From positions 11,004 to 72,350 of the forward strand of contig DBTR01000011.1 of assembly GCA_002307145.1 (NCBI GenBank): DNA of 61,347 nt, read 5' to 3'. Position 1 is the stretch's first letter. Each line of letters starts with the position of its first letter. This stretch comes from Rhodospirillum sp. UBA1311. GTDB lineage: Bacteria > Pseudomonadota > Alphaproteobacteria > Rhodospirillales > Rhodospirillaceae. Both the position numbers and the translations under genes were made by a program. Shown here piece by piece: positions 25,101-33,487 of this stretch. Under the pieces are notes generated by a model. The model was not told the origin of the DNA and made no database searches. It saw only the letters and a list, made by a program, of their open reading frames with translations.

Positions 25101-28100
25101 ACGTGGCCGACACGCTTCCGACGATCGTCGGCGCGGACACGATCACGGTTTCAGTGGCCGAGGGCCCGACGGCATCGAACGACCACGGCGCGATCACCTT
25201 CGACTTCGGCGCCGACACCACCGGTTCGACGGTCGCGTTCACCAACGCGGCAGGCCAGGTTCTCACCCTCACCGGCGCCAACGGCTCCGAGCAGGTGACG
25301 GTGATTTCCAACACCGGCAGCACCATGGTGGTGGCCGATGCGGACGGCAACGACATCACGCTGAAGATCACCACGGCGACGAACTCTTGCGGTCTCGTGG
25401 TTGCGACGATCACCGCGACCCTGCCGGCGGGCGATGCCTTCGACCATCTGTCGGACGGTAACACCGAGAGCGTCCTCACGATCTCGGGCATCAACGTTAC
25501 CGGTACCGACAACGAAGGCACCGACAGCGTGACCGGCCATGTGTCGGTGGCGGTCACCGACGACCTGCCGACGCTCACGATCAGCTCGACCCTGACGTCC
25601 TATGCCGAAACCACTTCGGCTTCCGGCGCGCTCCATGTCGACGCCGGTGCGGACGAGCTTCAGGCGATCAGCGCCACGGTCAACGGCGTTGCGGTGGTGC
25701 TCACCCATACGGGCGACACCTACACCGGCACCTCCGCCTTCGGCACGCTTACGCTCAATCCGACGACCGGAACCTGGACGTTGTCCAACCTGCCGAACCT
25801 TGCAGCCGACACTGCGGTAACGGTGGCTGTCACGGCAACCGACAAGGACAACGACACCAGCACCCAGAGCACCAGCTTCACCGTCACCGACGCCGTGCCG
25901 TCGATCGTTTCGGGCAACGGGCTGACCTTGCACGTTGAGGAAGGCGACGTCGCCTCGGCCGACCACGGCGCGATCACCTTCGCCTTCGGCACCGATGCCG
26001 CCGGCGCGACCGTCGCCTTCGACTACCACATCGGCGACGCGGTCACCCTGACCGGAGCTTCGGCGAGCGAATCCCTCACGGTACAGAGCATCTCCGCCGA
26101 CGGCACCTCGATGACCCTGAGCGACGGCCACGGCAATACGTTGACGATGTCCATCTCTCTCGGCGCGGCGGACGCCGACGGCCACGTTACCGCGACCGTC
26201 ACCGCCACTCTGCCTGCGGGCGACGCCTTCGATCACCTCTCCGGCAACGGCGCCAACACGTTGACCATCGACGACGTCAAGCTCGTCGGCACCGATGGCG
26301 ACACCTTGAGTGGCGGAGCCACCGCCGACACGGTTTCGGCAACGGTCGACGTCGCGGTTCTCGACGATCTTCCGAGCGCCAGCGGCGCGTCGGCCACGAT
26401 CACCGAAACCGTATCCGTGACGCCGGTCAACGTCGTCCTGATGCTCGACCTTTCGGGCAGCATGACCGATAAGGTCGACACCGACGGCAACGGCTCCAAG
26501 GACACCACGCGCCTCGACCTGCTCAAGCAGTCGGTCAGCAACCTGCTCGCCTCCTACGGCTCGGCGGTGGCGGGCGTGATGATCACCACCTTCAGCGACA
26601 ACGCCAGCACCACTGGTTGGCTCTCCGCGACGGCCGCGCTCTCCTGGCTCGCCTCGGTCAGCAACGCGAACGGCAACACCGACTTCGACTCCGCTCTGGC
26701 GTCGCTCCAGAGCAACTACACCGCCAATCCGAACGGTGCCGAGACCGTTGTCTACTTCCTCTCGGACGGCGAAGCGACGGGTTCGGACGGCGGCAACTCC
26801 AATGCGATCAGCGGCAGCGAGAAGACATCGTGGCAGAACTTCCTCCAGAGCCACTCTGAAATCTCCAACGTCTATGCGGTTGGCGTCGGCACCGACTCCC
26901 ACATCACCTATTCGGACGGGCTCCAGGCGATTTCCTGGTCGCGCTCCGGCCCGGATGCGGACAGTGCGCATCTGTTCAAGATCATCGACAACAACGACTT
27001 GGCCGGTACTGTCGACCACTCCGGCCCGGCGGTCGGCGCCATCGCTTCGGTCAGCGGCACCCTGGTGTTCAACCCAGGCGCCGATGGCGGCGCGATCACC
27101 GAACTGCACTACACCCAGAACAACGGCGCCTCGGTCACGTCTGCGATGGAGGGCGGACACCTCGAACTGACGATCAACTACGTCAACCCGGTCACCGGTG
27201 AAACCGTTACCTACGGTACGCTTGCCGTGAACCCGACGACCGGCGAATATCTGTTCACTCCGGCTGCTGGCGTCGACGTCAATAACATCAACTTCGACAT
27301 CACCTACACCGTGAAGGATGCCGACGGCGACACGGCGTCCGCCCATCTGACGCTCAACTTCAGCGACCTGAGCGAGGTTTCCGCCGTCAACGATACCAAC
27401 CACTTGACCGTCGGCGCGTCTCTCACCACCGATACAGTGGAGTCCACGTCGCTGGTTACCGGAGGCGAAAGTTCTCTTGGTGGCTTGGGCACGCTGCATC
27501 CTTCGTCGATCTCGTGGTTTGGCGACGATATCCAGACCGACGAGACCGGTAGCTTCGCGGTGAGCGCGGGCCAAACCGCGACGATCACCACCAAGGTCAA
27601 CGTCTCGGACTATCAGTCCGGCGATACCGTCAAGATCCTGATCGAATACAAGGACTCGAATGGCGACTGGCATACCTACACCGGCGCCGGATCGAGCCAG
27701 GTATTCACCGTCAACGGCAACAATCAAAGCGTGACGCTGACGGTTTCGGAGCCGGGCACCTATCGCGTCGTTCTCTACGGGGATGACGATACGGTCACGT
27801 GGCAGGGCTTGTCGGACAAGTACAGCCTCGACGTTTCCACCTCGGCGGTGAAGGTCAATCTGAGCGACTACGTCAAATCCGTCACCAATTCGGTGGCCGA
27901 TGTCGACTGGGTTGCGGCAGCGGCAATCGCCGGGATTACCGGCAACGTCCTGACCAACGACGCCCTGGGCTCCGAAGGCGCACACGTGGCCGCGGTGAAC
28001 GGCAGCGCGGTGAGCGACAGCGGCGAGACGATCATCCACGGTGCGTTTGGCGATCTCCACATCGCGGCCGATGGATCGTACACCTACGATCTTACCCACG

Positions 28101-28831
28101 ACTTCACCGACAACGACTTCCACGGCACCGACGCTGCCGCGACCACCGATACCTTCTCCTACACGGTGGCGCAGAACGACGGCGACAGCGCGATCGCATC
28201 CCTCACCATCGACGTCAGCCAGGGTATTCCGTCGGGCAGCCACGTCTATGCGGTGACCGCGAGCGGTTCGAACGGTAGCGGCGACGGACACTCCGACGCC
28301 AACTACACCACCGCCACCGACTACATCTTCGGCACCATGGGGAACGACCTTCTCCACGGCGGCGCGGGTGACGACTACCTCAACGGCGGCGACGGCAACG
28401 ACACGCTCTACGGCGATGCCGGCAACGACCAGTTGATCGGCGGTGCCGGAAATGACAGCCTGAGCGGTGGATCGGGCAACGATCTCCTCAACGGCGGCAC
28501 GGGCAACGACGTCCTCGCCGGCGGCAGCGGAGCGGACACCTTCCAGTTCAACTCGGTGGCGGATGGTCACGACACGATCACCGACTTCCAGGTTGGCACC
28601 GGCGGCGACACCATCGACCTCGATGCGCTGTTCGACGCCCTGGGAGCGAGCGCGGCCAACACCGAGGTTACGGTCACTCCGGTCAGCGGCAGCGCGACCG
28701 AGTTCACCATCGGTCTCGCCGACGCGACCACCCACGTCGCTGTGCATACCGAGTTCTCGATCGACGTGCACACCACCACGGACACCGATGCCGCCACGAT
28801 CAAGGCCCAGGTCGACACCCACGGCAGCTGA
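22157..28831 (+). CDS. Giant type I-secreted RTX adhesin with retention module, VWA domain and LapG site
   Basis: A 2224-residue acidic, nearly Cys-free protein. Order: N-terminal retention region about 1-150 (GTEYQMEAPDVSFAKDGN, DGGTVVFEDYF, LTLADGAVIP) with PAAG at 119-122 followed by a Gly/Ala linker; Ig/cadherin-like modules about 180-1420, including two related copies of about 150 residues; a von Willebrand A domain about 1422-1620 with MIDAS DLSGS at 1431-1435, then NTDFDSAL and FLSDGEATG; further Ig/VCBS-like modules; RTX nonapeptides about 2059-2123; and a C-terminal type I secretion region (ADTFQFN, DTITDF). It would be held in TolC by the retention module and cut by LapG, as LapA is. 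GGAGG 5 bases before ATG 22157 fixes the start. It is the obvious substrate of the adjacent secretion system. Confidence 0.92.
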   Translation: MATQNTPNTPTPTSVQAPAAPPEGYDAVVVKMPPQGETTTIAVVPGTEYQMEAPDVSFAKDGNNLVAHAPDGGTVVFEDYFTFASSELPPALTLADGAVIPQEQIMAELGNPDLNAAEPAAGPGAGAGATGGLNGGGAAFAAYDPGDIGTGLSTLDLLGNLDLAFAPPPPLEDPGLIDFAEGTLSIDITTSVEVDGITYAGAFEDNMPHGNVGDSTVAVPVLNVVFTPADDEVVTQTTLSGFPVGVQLTLTDGTVIDITAPDQQVVLAGGLETGIQITALPPNSDANFDVTAVVEIQDTSTGLQTASLTVTGTVVVDAVADQAAFEVGNVTANEDNATATEGLYTDGQPRFDVGFAANATDTDGSEEIVSVSMTISQLQTTEGVGFMWNGAAIASGDHIDVPASIYGGVGGETVSMLVTITTDPETGSMVVTLTSDESGADDAQILSVDLAGLQVVLPQHSDDDFHVVASVTTSETNLTDTELTLDNNTATQTHSFDVAVLAVADVATDLGAASATMSGAALVVSEDHTITPTFTANFADNDGSEVHTLVLTIPVGWTVVSAGAWTLNSETGNYELDVTSLGENVSVAGPELQPPTDSDVDSTLTLTAISTETTLDGAAALVTAEATATYTVIVDADADEPSNVTASASLSVTTTEGECQVRNVSDWKDVGINVAGVVVTYSTVLGSTAADAASNLVLTTAQGETAVSHATGWGVNEAGGTNVHEVDSLTSTTDSVSEAIKMTFDSPASSVTVNFGLLFGGLGSDWHPESTNVEKAIILAYDADGKLVATGTVTGDQDGKVSYTLDAPEGTSISTVYVVATNSAGESNYSDFIVTGAGYTPATDTVITEAATVTITASATFGDVLDGSEDHYILVEVPAGSTNVTADGVAVVTFTIGAGGDPAYPGVAAGTYVQVLVNDQLGAGDTSATVQVSFTAPNVTENTSYSLDTYGMAVETVPASSGLENSTGDNVAIVAGNTVVVDVADTLPTIVGADTITVSVAEGPTASNDHGAITFDFGADTTGSTVAFTNAAGQVLTLTGANGSEQVTVISNTGSTMVVADADGNDITLKITTATNSCGLVVATITATLPAGDAFDHLSDGNTESVLTISGINVTGTDNEGTDSVTGHVSVAVTDDLPTLTISSTLTSYAETTSASGALHVDAGADELQAISATVNGVAVVLTHTGDTYTGTSAFGTLTLNPTTGTWTLSNLPNLAADTAVTVAVTATDKDNDTSTQSTSFTVTDAVPSIVSGNGLTLHVEEGDVASADHGAITFAFGTDAAGATVAFDYHIGDAVTLTGASASESLTVQSISADGTSMTLSDGHGNTLTMSISLGAADADGHVTATVTATLPAGDAFDHLSGNGANTLTIDDVKLVGTDGDTLSGGATADTVSATVDVAVLDDLPSASGASATITETVSVTPVNVVLMLDLSGSMTDKVDTDGNGSKDTTRLDLLKQSVSNLLASYGSAVAGVMITTFSDNASTTGWLSATAALSWLASVSNANGNTDFDSALASLQSNYTANPNGAETVVYFLSDGEATGSDGGNSNAISGSEKTSWQNFLQSHSEISNVYAVGVGTDSHITYSDGLQAISWSRSGPDADSAHLFKIIDNNDLAGTVDHSGPAVGAIASVSGTLVFNPGADGGAITELHYTQNNGASVTSAMEGGHLELTINYVNPVTGETVTYGTLAVNPTTGEYLFTPAAGVDVNNINFDITYTVKDADGDTASAHLTLNFSDLSEVSAVNDTNHLTVGASLTTDTVESTSLVTGGESSLGGLGTLHPSSISWFGDDIQTDETGSFAVSAGQTATITTKVNVSDYQSGDTVKILIEYKDSNGDWHTYTGAGSSQVFTVNGNNQSVTLTVSEPGTYRVVLYGDDDTVTWQGLSDKYSLDVSTSAVKVNLSDYVKSVTNSVADVDWVAAAAIAGITGNVLTNDALGSEGAHVAAVNGSAVSDSGETIIHGAFGDLHIAADGSYTYDLTHDFTDNDFHGTDAAATTDTFSYTVAQNDGDSAIASLTIDVSQGIPSGSHVYAVTASGSNGSGDGHSDANYTTATDYIFGTMGNDLLHGGAGDDYLNGGDGNDTLYGDAGNDQLIGGAGNDSLSGGSGNDLLNGGTGNDVLAGGSGADTFQFNSVADGHDTITDFQVGTGGDTIDLDALFDALGASAANTEVTVTPVSGSATEFTIGLADATTHVAVHTEFSIDVHTTTDTDAATIKAQVDTHGS
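22511..22522 (+). other. Candidate LapG cleavage site (PAAG) in the adhesin
   Basis: These 12 bases encode Pro119-Ala-Ala-Gly122. Known LapG substrates are cut between two alanines in a [T/A/P]AA[G/V] motif roughly 80-150 residues from the N-terminus, after the retention fold. Position and flanking Gly-rich linker both fit. Confidence 0.65.
25121..25569 (+). repeat. Adhesin module repeat, copy 1
   Basis: Encodes about 150 residues (VAEGPTASNDHGAITFDFGAD ... TATLPAGDAFDHLSDG ... VAVTDDLP). It is clearly related to copy 2 in residues such as DHGAITF and LPAGDAFDHLS, showing internal duplication of an Ig-like module. Confidence 0.75.
25901..26374 (+). repeat. Adhesin module repeat, copy 2
   Basis: Encodes about 158 residues (VEEGDVASADHGAITFAFGTD ... 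TATLPAGDAFDHLSGN ... VAVLDDLP), directly before the VWA domain. Diverged from copy 1 at the DNA level, so the duplication is not recent. Confidence 0.75.
28331..28530 (+). repeat. RTX calcium-binding nonapeptide repeats in the adhesin
   Basis: About seven tandem GGxGxDxLx-type units (GGAGDDYLN, GGDGNDTLY, GGAGNDSLS, GGTGNDVLA). They fold as a beta-roll on calcium outside the cell and lie just ahead of the C-terminal secretion signal. Confidence 0.9.
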
Positions 28832-28857
28832 TCGGCACTATCCGAACCCAATCCCAT

Positions 28858-28884
28858 GCCGCCCGGAAACGGGCGGCATTTTTT
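28858..28884 (+). terminator. Rho-independent terminator of the adhesin gene
   Basis: GCCGCCCG / CGGGCGGC forms an 8-bp stem with a GAAA tetraloop, followed by ATTTTTTTG. It lies 27 bases after the adhesin stop. Confidence 0.92.
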
Positions 28885-28953
28885 TGTTGCGCGACGACCG
28901 GCCGGATTTTGCGTTAAGTTGGAAGCCTAAAGGCCTGGAGCGGAGAGAGACAG

Positions 28954-29925
28954 ATGACGCTTGCGAACGATCCCTGGGTTCTGATCGCCGATATTGGCGG
29001 CACCAACGCCAGGTTCGCCGCGGTTTCCCGGTCGACAGGGGTGGCCGGTGCGCCGGTGATCCTGCCGACCAAGGGACATCCCACCTTTCTCGATGCCTAC
29101 GAGATGGTCCTGGCGTCGCTACGCGACCGGCCGGGCCTGTGCGGCATGGTGCTTGCCGTAGCGGGGCCGATCGACGCGGGCCGAGTCAAGCTCACCAATG
29201 CGGACTGGCACATCGACACCGCCGCGATCGCCGCCACCACCGGCGTCGCCGCGGTCGAGGTGATCAACGATTTTGAAGCCCTGGCCCTCGCACTCCCCGA
29301 TATCGACGCCAGCCGCGTGGAAGTGCTCCAGCCTGGCGTGCCGGTGCCCGGCGGAAACCTCGCCGTCGTCGGACCGGGCACCGGCCTCGGCGTCGCGGGC
29401 ATGGTCGCGCTTCCGGGCGGTGGCTGGCAGGCGCTCTGCGGCGAAGGTGGACACGTCACATATGCGCCGGAAACCGAAATCGAGTGGCGGATCGCGCGGG
29501 AACTGAAGGCGCGTCACGGCCGGGTTTCCACCGAACGCATTGCGTGCGGGCAGGGGCTGGTCGAGGTTGCGGCGATCCTCGGCGCGGATCCCGGCATCAT
29601 TACACCCGCCGAAGTCGTCGCGGCGGCCGTGCAAGGGGTCTCGCCCCAGTGCGCCGCAGCGATGCGGGTATTCCTGGTCGCCGTGGGGCGGTGCGCGGGC
29701 GATGTCGCGCTCACCGTCAACGCGACCGCCGGTGTCTATCTCGGCGGCGGCATTCTGCCCCGGATCGCCCAGGCCGTCGATTGGTCGCCACTGCTCGAAG
29801 CCTTCGTCGACAAGGGCCGCAATGGCGAACGGATGAGGCGCATTCCGGTGCGCCTGATCGTCGACCCGAACCCCGCCCTGATCGGCCTCAGCGCTCGCGC
29901 GCGGGCCCTTCTCGCACGCCTCTGA
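28954..29925 (+). CDS. glk: Glucokinase
   Basis: A 323-residue ATP-dependent glucokinase of the bacterial Glk family; it phosphorylates glucose to glucose 6-phosphate in the cytoplasm. Visible motifs: phosphate-1 loop LIADIGGTNARFA at residues 10-22, AGPID near 70, the catalytic Asp in INDFEALALALP near 107, phosphate-2 GPGTGLGVAG near 146, and EGGHVTYAP near 168 with the sugar-contacting glutamate and histidine. C-terminal GVYLGGGILPRI closes the ATP site. Length is standard. It starts after the adhesin terminator and stands apart from neighbours. Confidence 0.92.
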   Translation: MTLANDPWVLIADIGGTNARFAAVSRSTGVAGAPVILPTKGHPTFLDAYEMVLASLRDRPGLCGMVLAVAGPIDAGRVKLTNADWHIDTAAIAATTGVAAVEVINDFEALALALPDIDASRVEVLQPGVPVPGGNLAVVGPGTGLGVAGMVALPGGGWQALCGEGGHVTYAPETEIEWRIARELKARHGRVSTERIACGQGLVEVAAILGADPGIITPAEVVAAAVQGVSPQCAAAMRVFLVAVGRCAGDVALTVNATAGVYLGGGILPRIAQAVDWSPLLEAFVDKGRNGERMRRIPVRLIVDPNPALIGLSARARALLARL

Positions 29926-30049
29926 GCATTTCGAGTGCCTCCACGATTGCAGCCAAGCCTTCTGTGTGGCACAAACTCTATGGCCTGCGGACGGTGAATC
30001 CCCACAGATGTTGAGCCACGCGGGTTTTCCCGATCATGGAGTGTGCGAA

Positions 30050-31192
30050 ATGCGTATGGTGTGGCGGCAAGACGGTATCGTAAATCTCACGATCAAGCCG
30101 CTCGCGATCCTCGGGTTGTTTGCGCTCGGCGCATGCGTCCAAACCCGCACCTCTGCCCCGGTGGCCTCCCGGCCTGCGACGGCCAGCCAACCGGCAGCCG
30201 AAGCCGCCGTCCTCGACGACGCCCCCATCGCCCCAGGACAGCCGGCGATCAAAGTCGCCGCGGAAAACCTCGGCTCGCTCGACGTGCCGCCGAACCCGGA
30301 TTTTTCCGCATGGCTGCGGGAAGTCCGCGACGAAGCCCGCCGCAACGGCATCCGCGAGACGACGCTGGAGAAGGCGTTCAATAATCTTCAACCCATCCCC
30401 CGAGTTCTCGAACTCGACCGCAACCAACCGGAATTCAAGCTCACCTACCGCCAATACATGGAGCGGGTGGTACCCCAAGCGCGGGTCGAGAAGGGGCGGA
30501 AGATGCTCGCCGAGAACCGCGCGCTGATCGAGCCGATCGCCCGGAAGTACGGCGTTCCGGCGAACTACCTGGTCGCGTTCTGGGGCGTGGAAACCGATTT
30601 CGGTCGGGTCACCGGCGGTTTCCAGGTGATTCCCGCACTCGCCACCCTGGCGCACGACGGAAGAAGAAGTGCGTTCTTTCGCAAGGAGTTGATGTTCGCG
30701 CTTCAGATCGTGGACGAAGGCAACGTAACGCCCGACAAGATGACGGGATCATGGGCGGGGGCGATGGGCCAGTGCCAGTTCATGCCGTCGAGCTTCGTCC
30801 GCTTCGCCGTCGACGCCAACGGCGACGGCCGCAAGGACCTCTGGACCGACAAGGGCGACGTGTTCGCATCGGCCGCCAACTACCTCGGCCAGTCGGGCTG
30901 GAAAGGATCGGAATCCTGGGGGCGCGCGGTGACCCTGCCGAAGACCTTCGACCGCAAGCTCGGCGGCGACGCACGGCGCACCTTCAAGACCTGGGCTGCC
31001 CTGGGCGTCCGCGATGCGCAGGGCAAGCCGCTGCCGCCCAGTGACCAATCCGCCGCCCTGATCATCCCCGATATCGACGAGACTGCGGCTTTCCTTGTCA
31101 CAGACAACTATTTCACCATACTCAAATGGAATCGCTCGACGTTTTATGCTCTCGCGGTTGGGCAACTTGCGGATGCATTGGCGAAGCGTTAG
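30050..31192 (+). CDS. Lytic murein transglycosylase, MltB family (lipoprotein)
   Basis: A 380-residue enzyme that cleaves peptidoglycan glycan strands, forming 1,6-anhydro ends. The N-terminus has a hydrophobic segment ending in LGAC, a lipobox, so it is probably anchored in the outer membrane. The catalytic glutamate is in FWGVETDFGR, followed by the SLT_2 signatures GSWAGAMGQCQFMPSSF and DLWTDKGDVFASAANYL. The ATG at 30050 has GGAGTG about 8 bases upstream; an upstream in-frame start adds residues that do not look like a signal sequence. It is followed by RlpA, another peptidoglycan-cleaving lipoprotein, and a DD-carboxypeptidase, forming a cell-wall gene group. Confidence 0.9.
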   Translation: MRMVWRQDGIVNLTIKPLAILGLFALGACVQTRTSAPVASRPATASQPAAEAAVLDDAPIAPGQPAIKVAAENLGSLDVPPNPDFSAWLREVRDEARRNGIRETTLEKAFNNLQPIPRVLELDRNQPEFKLTYRQYMERVVPQARVEKGRKMLAENRALIEPIARKYGVPANYLVAFWGVETDFGRVTGGFQVIPALATLAHDGRRSAFFRKELMFALQIVDEGNVTPDKMTGSWAGAMGQCQFMPSSFVRFAVDANGDGRKDLWTDKGDVFASAANYLGQSGWKGSESWGRAVTLPKTFDRKLGGDARRTFKTWAALGVRDAQGKPLPPSDQSAALIIPDIDETAAFLVTDNYFTILKWNRSTFYALAVGQLADALAKR

Positions 31193-31224
31193 CCTGACCA
31201 CCTGAACGTTCTCAAGGAGGAGAC

Positions 31225-32202
31225 ATGGCGAGAGCCCGCAGCACGAAAATGCCGTTCGTCGCCGGACTGAGCGCCATGCTCCTTGCGCTCGCTTTGAGCG
31301 GATGCGCCGAGAGCACGCTCGTCGGACATACCGCGAAGTCGATGTTTCCCGAGGACCAGGAACAAGGCGGCTACAAGGTCGGCACGCCGTACCAGATCGA
31401 AGGAACCTGGTATACGCCGAAAGAAGATTATTCCTATCAAGAGGTTGGGCTCGCCTCTTGGTATGGCAAGGACTTCCACGGCAAGCGCACCGCGAATGGC
31501 GAGAAGTACGACATGAACGCGATGACCGCAGCGCACCGCACCCTGCCGATGCCATCCCTGGTGCGCGTCACCAACGTCGACAACGGCCGCTCGGCGATCC
31601 TCCGGGTCAACGATCGCGGCCCGTTCGCGCGCAGCCGCGTCCTGGATGTCTCGAAGCGCGCGGCGGATGCATTGGGGTTCATCGGCCAGGGTACCGCGAC
31701 GGTTCGGGTCGAGATCCTCGCCGAGGAGAGCATCGCACTCAAAACCCGCCTGTTGCGCGGCGAAAGCGATTTCGCCACCGCGCCAACGCCGGTCGCACCG
31801 CTCGCCGCCCTCGGCCCTTCAAGCCAGGTCACCGCCTCCGAACTGCCGCCGCCTGCCGCCGCACCGTCGCGTACCGGCGCATCGTCCGCACCCGCCGGAG
31901 TGCTGGCGGCGGCGCCACCCGCCGTGGCGATCCAGGCAAGCACCGGCGCACCCTACGCTCCGTCGGCAGCGGGCGGTCAATTCGTCCAGATCGGCGCGTT
32001 CAGCGATCCGGCCAACGCCGAGCGTTTGCGCACCCAGCTTTCGGTGTTCGGGCCGGTGAGCGTCGCCCAGGTCCGAACTGCCTCGGGTACGACTTTGAAC
32101 AAGGTTCGGCTCGGTCCGTTTACCGATCCGATGGGCGCGCAAGCAGCGCTCGCCAACGCGCAACGCAACGGCTTTCCCGAAGCGCGTCTGGTTTATCCCT
32201 GA
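31225..32202 (+). CDS. rlpA: Septal ring lytic transglycosylase RlpA with SPOR domain
   Basis: A 325-residue lipoprotein (lipobox LSGC ending near residue 27). The double-psi beta-barrel domain (about 70-170) has the RlpA signature GLASWYGKDFHGKRTANGE and the catalytic-region motif LRVNDRGPFARSRVLDVS. A Pro/Ala-rich linker leads to a C-terminal SPOR domain (about 250-325, FVQIGAFSDPANAERLRTQL) that binds denuded glycan at the division site. Strong AAGGAGGAGA lies just upstream of the ATG. 32 bases after the MltB-type gene, so probably cotranscribed. Confidence 0.92.
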   Translation: MARARSTKMPFVAGLSAMLLALALSGCAESTLVGHTAKSMFPEDQEQGGYKVGTPYQIEGTWYTPKEDYSYQEVGLASWYGKDFHGKRTANGEKYDMNAMTAAHRTLPMPSLVRVTNVDNGRSAILRVNDRGPFARSRVLDVSKRAADALGFIGQGTATVRVEILAEESIALKTRLLRGESDFATAPTPVAPLAALGPSSQVTASELPPPAAAPSRTGASSAPAGVLAAAPPAVAIQASTGAPYAPSAAGGQFVQIGAFSDPANAERLRTQLSVFGPVSVAQVRTASGTTLNKVRLGPFTDPMGAQAALANAQRNGFPEARLVYP

Positions 32203-32301
32203 CGCTTGAAAAATTCCGCCGCCGCGCCGCGGGGGCGGGTGTATCGTGATCCGGCCCCCACGGTGGGAGCCGACCCCATCATTTGAAAAACTGTTGTAGA
32301 C

Positions 32302-33486
32302 ATGATCCGCTTGATGACTCCGATTTCTCCAATCCTCTCCGGGCTCAGGTCCGGTGTCATCGCCTTCGGCCTGATCCTCGTCGCGGGTTCGCCCGCGATG
32401 GCGGCGGTGGCAACCAAGGCGCCGCATGCCTTCCTCATGGATGCGCAAACCGGCGCGGTGCTCCTCGACAAGGAGGGCGACGCGCCCATGGCCCCGGCGT
32501 CGATGAGCAAGCTGATGACCGTGTTCATGCTGCTCGAAGCGCTGAAGGAAGGTCGGGTTTCTCTGGATTCGATGTTCTCGGTGAGCGAATACGCGTGGCA
32601 GCATGGCGGTGCGGCGAGCGGCAGCTCGACGATGTTCCTGAAGCCCCACGAACAGGTAAAGGTCGAGGACCTGCTGCGCGGCATCATCATCCAGTCGGGT
32701 AACGACGCCTGCATCGTGGTCGCGGAAAACCTCGGCGTCACCGAGGCCGAGTTCGCCCAGAAGATGACCAAGCGGGCCCGCGAGATCGGCCTGACCGACA
32801 GCACCTTCGCCAACGCGACCGGCTGGCCCTCGCCCGAGCAAAAGATGAGCGCGCGCGACCTCGCGCGACTGGCCCGCGAACTGATCACCCGGTTCCCCAC
32901 CTTCTATGAAGTCTTCAGCGAAAAGCAGTTCGTCCACAACGGCATCAAGCAGGGCAACCGCAACCCGCTGCTCTATCGCTTCCCCGGCGCAGACGGGCTC
33001 AAGACCGGCCATACCGACGAGTCCGGCTACGGCCTCGTCGGCTCGGCCAAGGTCAACGACCGCCGCCTGATCCTGGTCGTCAACGGCCTCGCCACCAACA
33101 AGGACCGTTCGGAAGAGTCCGAACGCCTGCTCAACTGGGGCTTCAGCGAGTTCACCAACGTCACGCTGTTCAAGCGCGGCGAAACCGTGGATTCGGCGGA
33201 AGTCTGGCTGGGCGCCAAGACCACGGTCTCGCTCCAGGCTCCGGACGACATGACCTTCACCATGCCGCGCGCCGCGCGCCGCGACATGAAGGTCAGCGTC
33301 GTCGTCGACCAGCCGGTCGCCGCGCCGATCAAGGCGGGGCAGAAGGTCGCGACGCTCAAGGTCTCCGCCCCGGGCATGGACCCGATCGAGCGGCCGCTGC
33401 TCGCGGCGGAGAGCATCGACCGTCTCGGCTTCACCGGCCGGATCGTCGCCGCCGCGAAGTACCTGTTCTGGGGCTATTCGCGCTAA
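32302..33486 (+). CDS. D-alanyl-D-alanine carboxypeptidase (penicillin-binding protein 5/6 family)
   Basis: A 394-residue serine DD-carboxypeptidase that trims the terminal D-Ala of peptidoglycan stem peptides. Signal peptide about 1-34. The three penicillin-binding motifs are intact: SMSK (ASMSKLMT), SGN (QSGNDACIV) and KTG (LKTGHTDESGYG). The C-terminal domain after residue 290 is the beta-rich PBP5_C domain, and the final residues (IVAAAKYLFWGYSR) resemble the amphipathic membrane anchor. The ribosome-binding site is weak; ATG 32314 is an alternative. Its stop is 1 base before tmk, which suggests that the cell-wall genes run into the tmk-holB-metG-tatD operon. Confidence 0.92.
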   Translation: MIRLMTPISPILSGLRSGVIAFGLILVAGSPAMAAVATKAPHAFLMDAQTGAVLLDKEGDAPMAPASMSKLMTVFMLLEALKEGRVSLDSMFSVSEYAWQHGGAASGSSTMFLKPHEQVKVEDLLRGIIIQSGNDACIVVAENLGVTEAEFAQKMTKRAREIGLTDSTFANATGWPSPEQKMSARDLARLARELITRFPTFYEVFSEKQFVHNGIKQGNRNPLLYRFPGADGLKTGHTDESGYGLVGSAKVNDRRLILVVNGLATNKDRSEESERLLNWGFSEFTNVTLFKRGETVDSAEVWLGAKTTVSLQAPDDMTFTMPRAARRDMKVSVVVDQPVAAPIKAGQKVATLKVSAPGMDPIERPLLAAESIDRLGFTGRIVAAAKYLFWGYSR

Positions 33487-33487
33487 A

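Noticed and set aside
28331..28530. Possible CRISPR or DNA-level tandem array
   Set aside because: The periodicity is that of RTX nonapeptide codons within the adhesin; units are not identical and there are no spacers.
22106..28822. Very long minus-strand frames (936 and 1223 codons) opposite the adhesin
   Set aside because: They mirror the third-position GC bias of the adhesin gene; composition is Val/Gly/Arg/Asp-rich without any domain.
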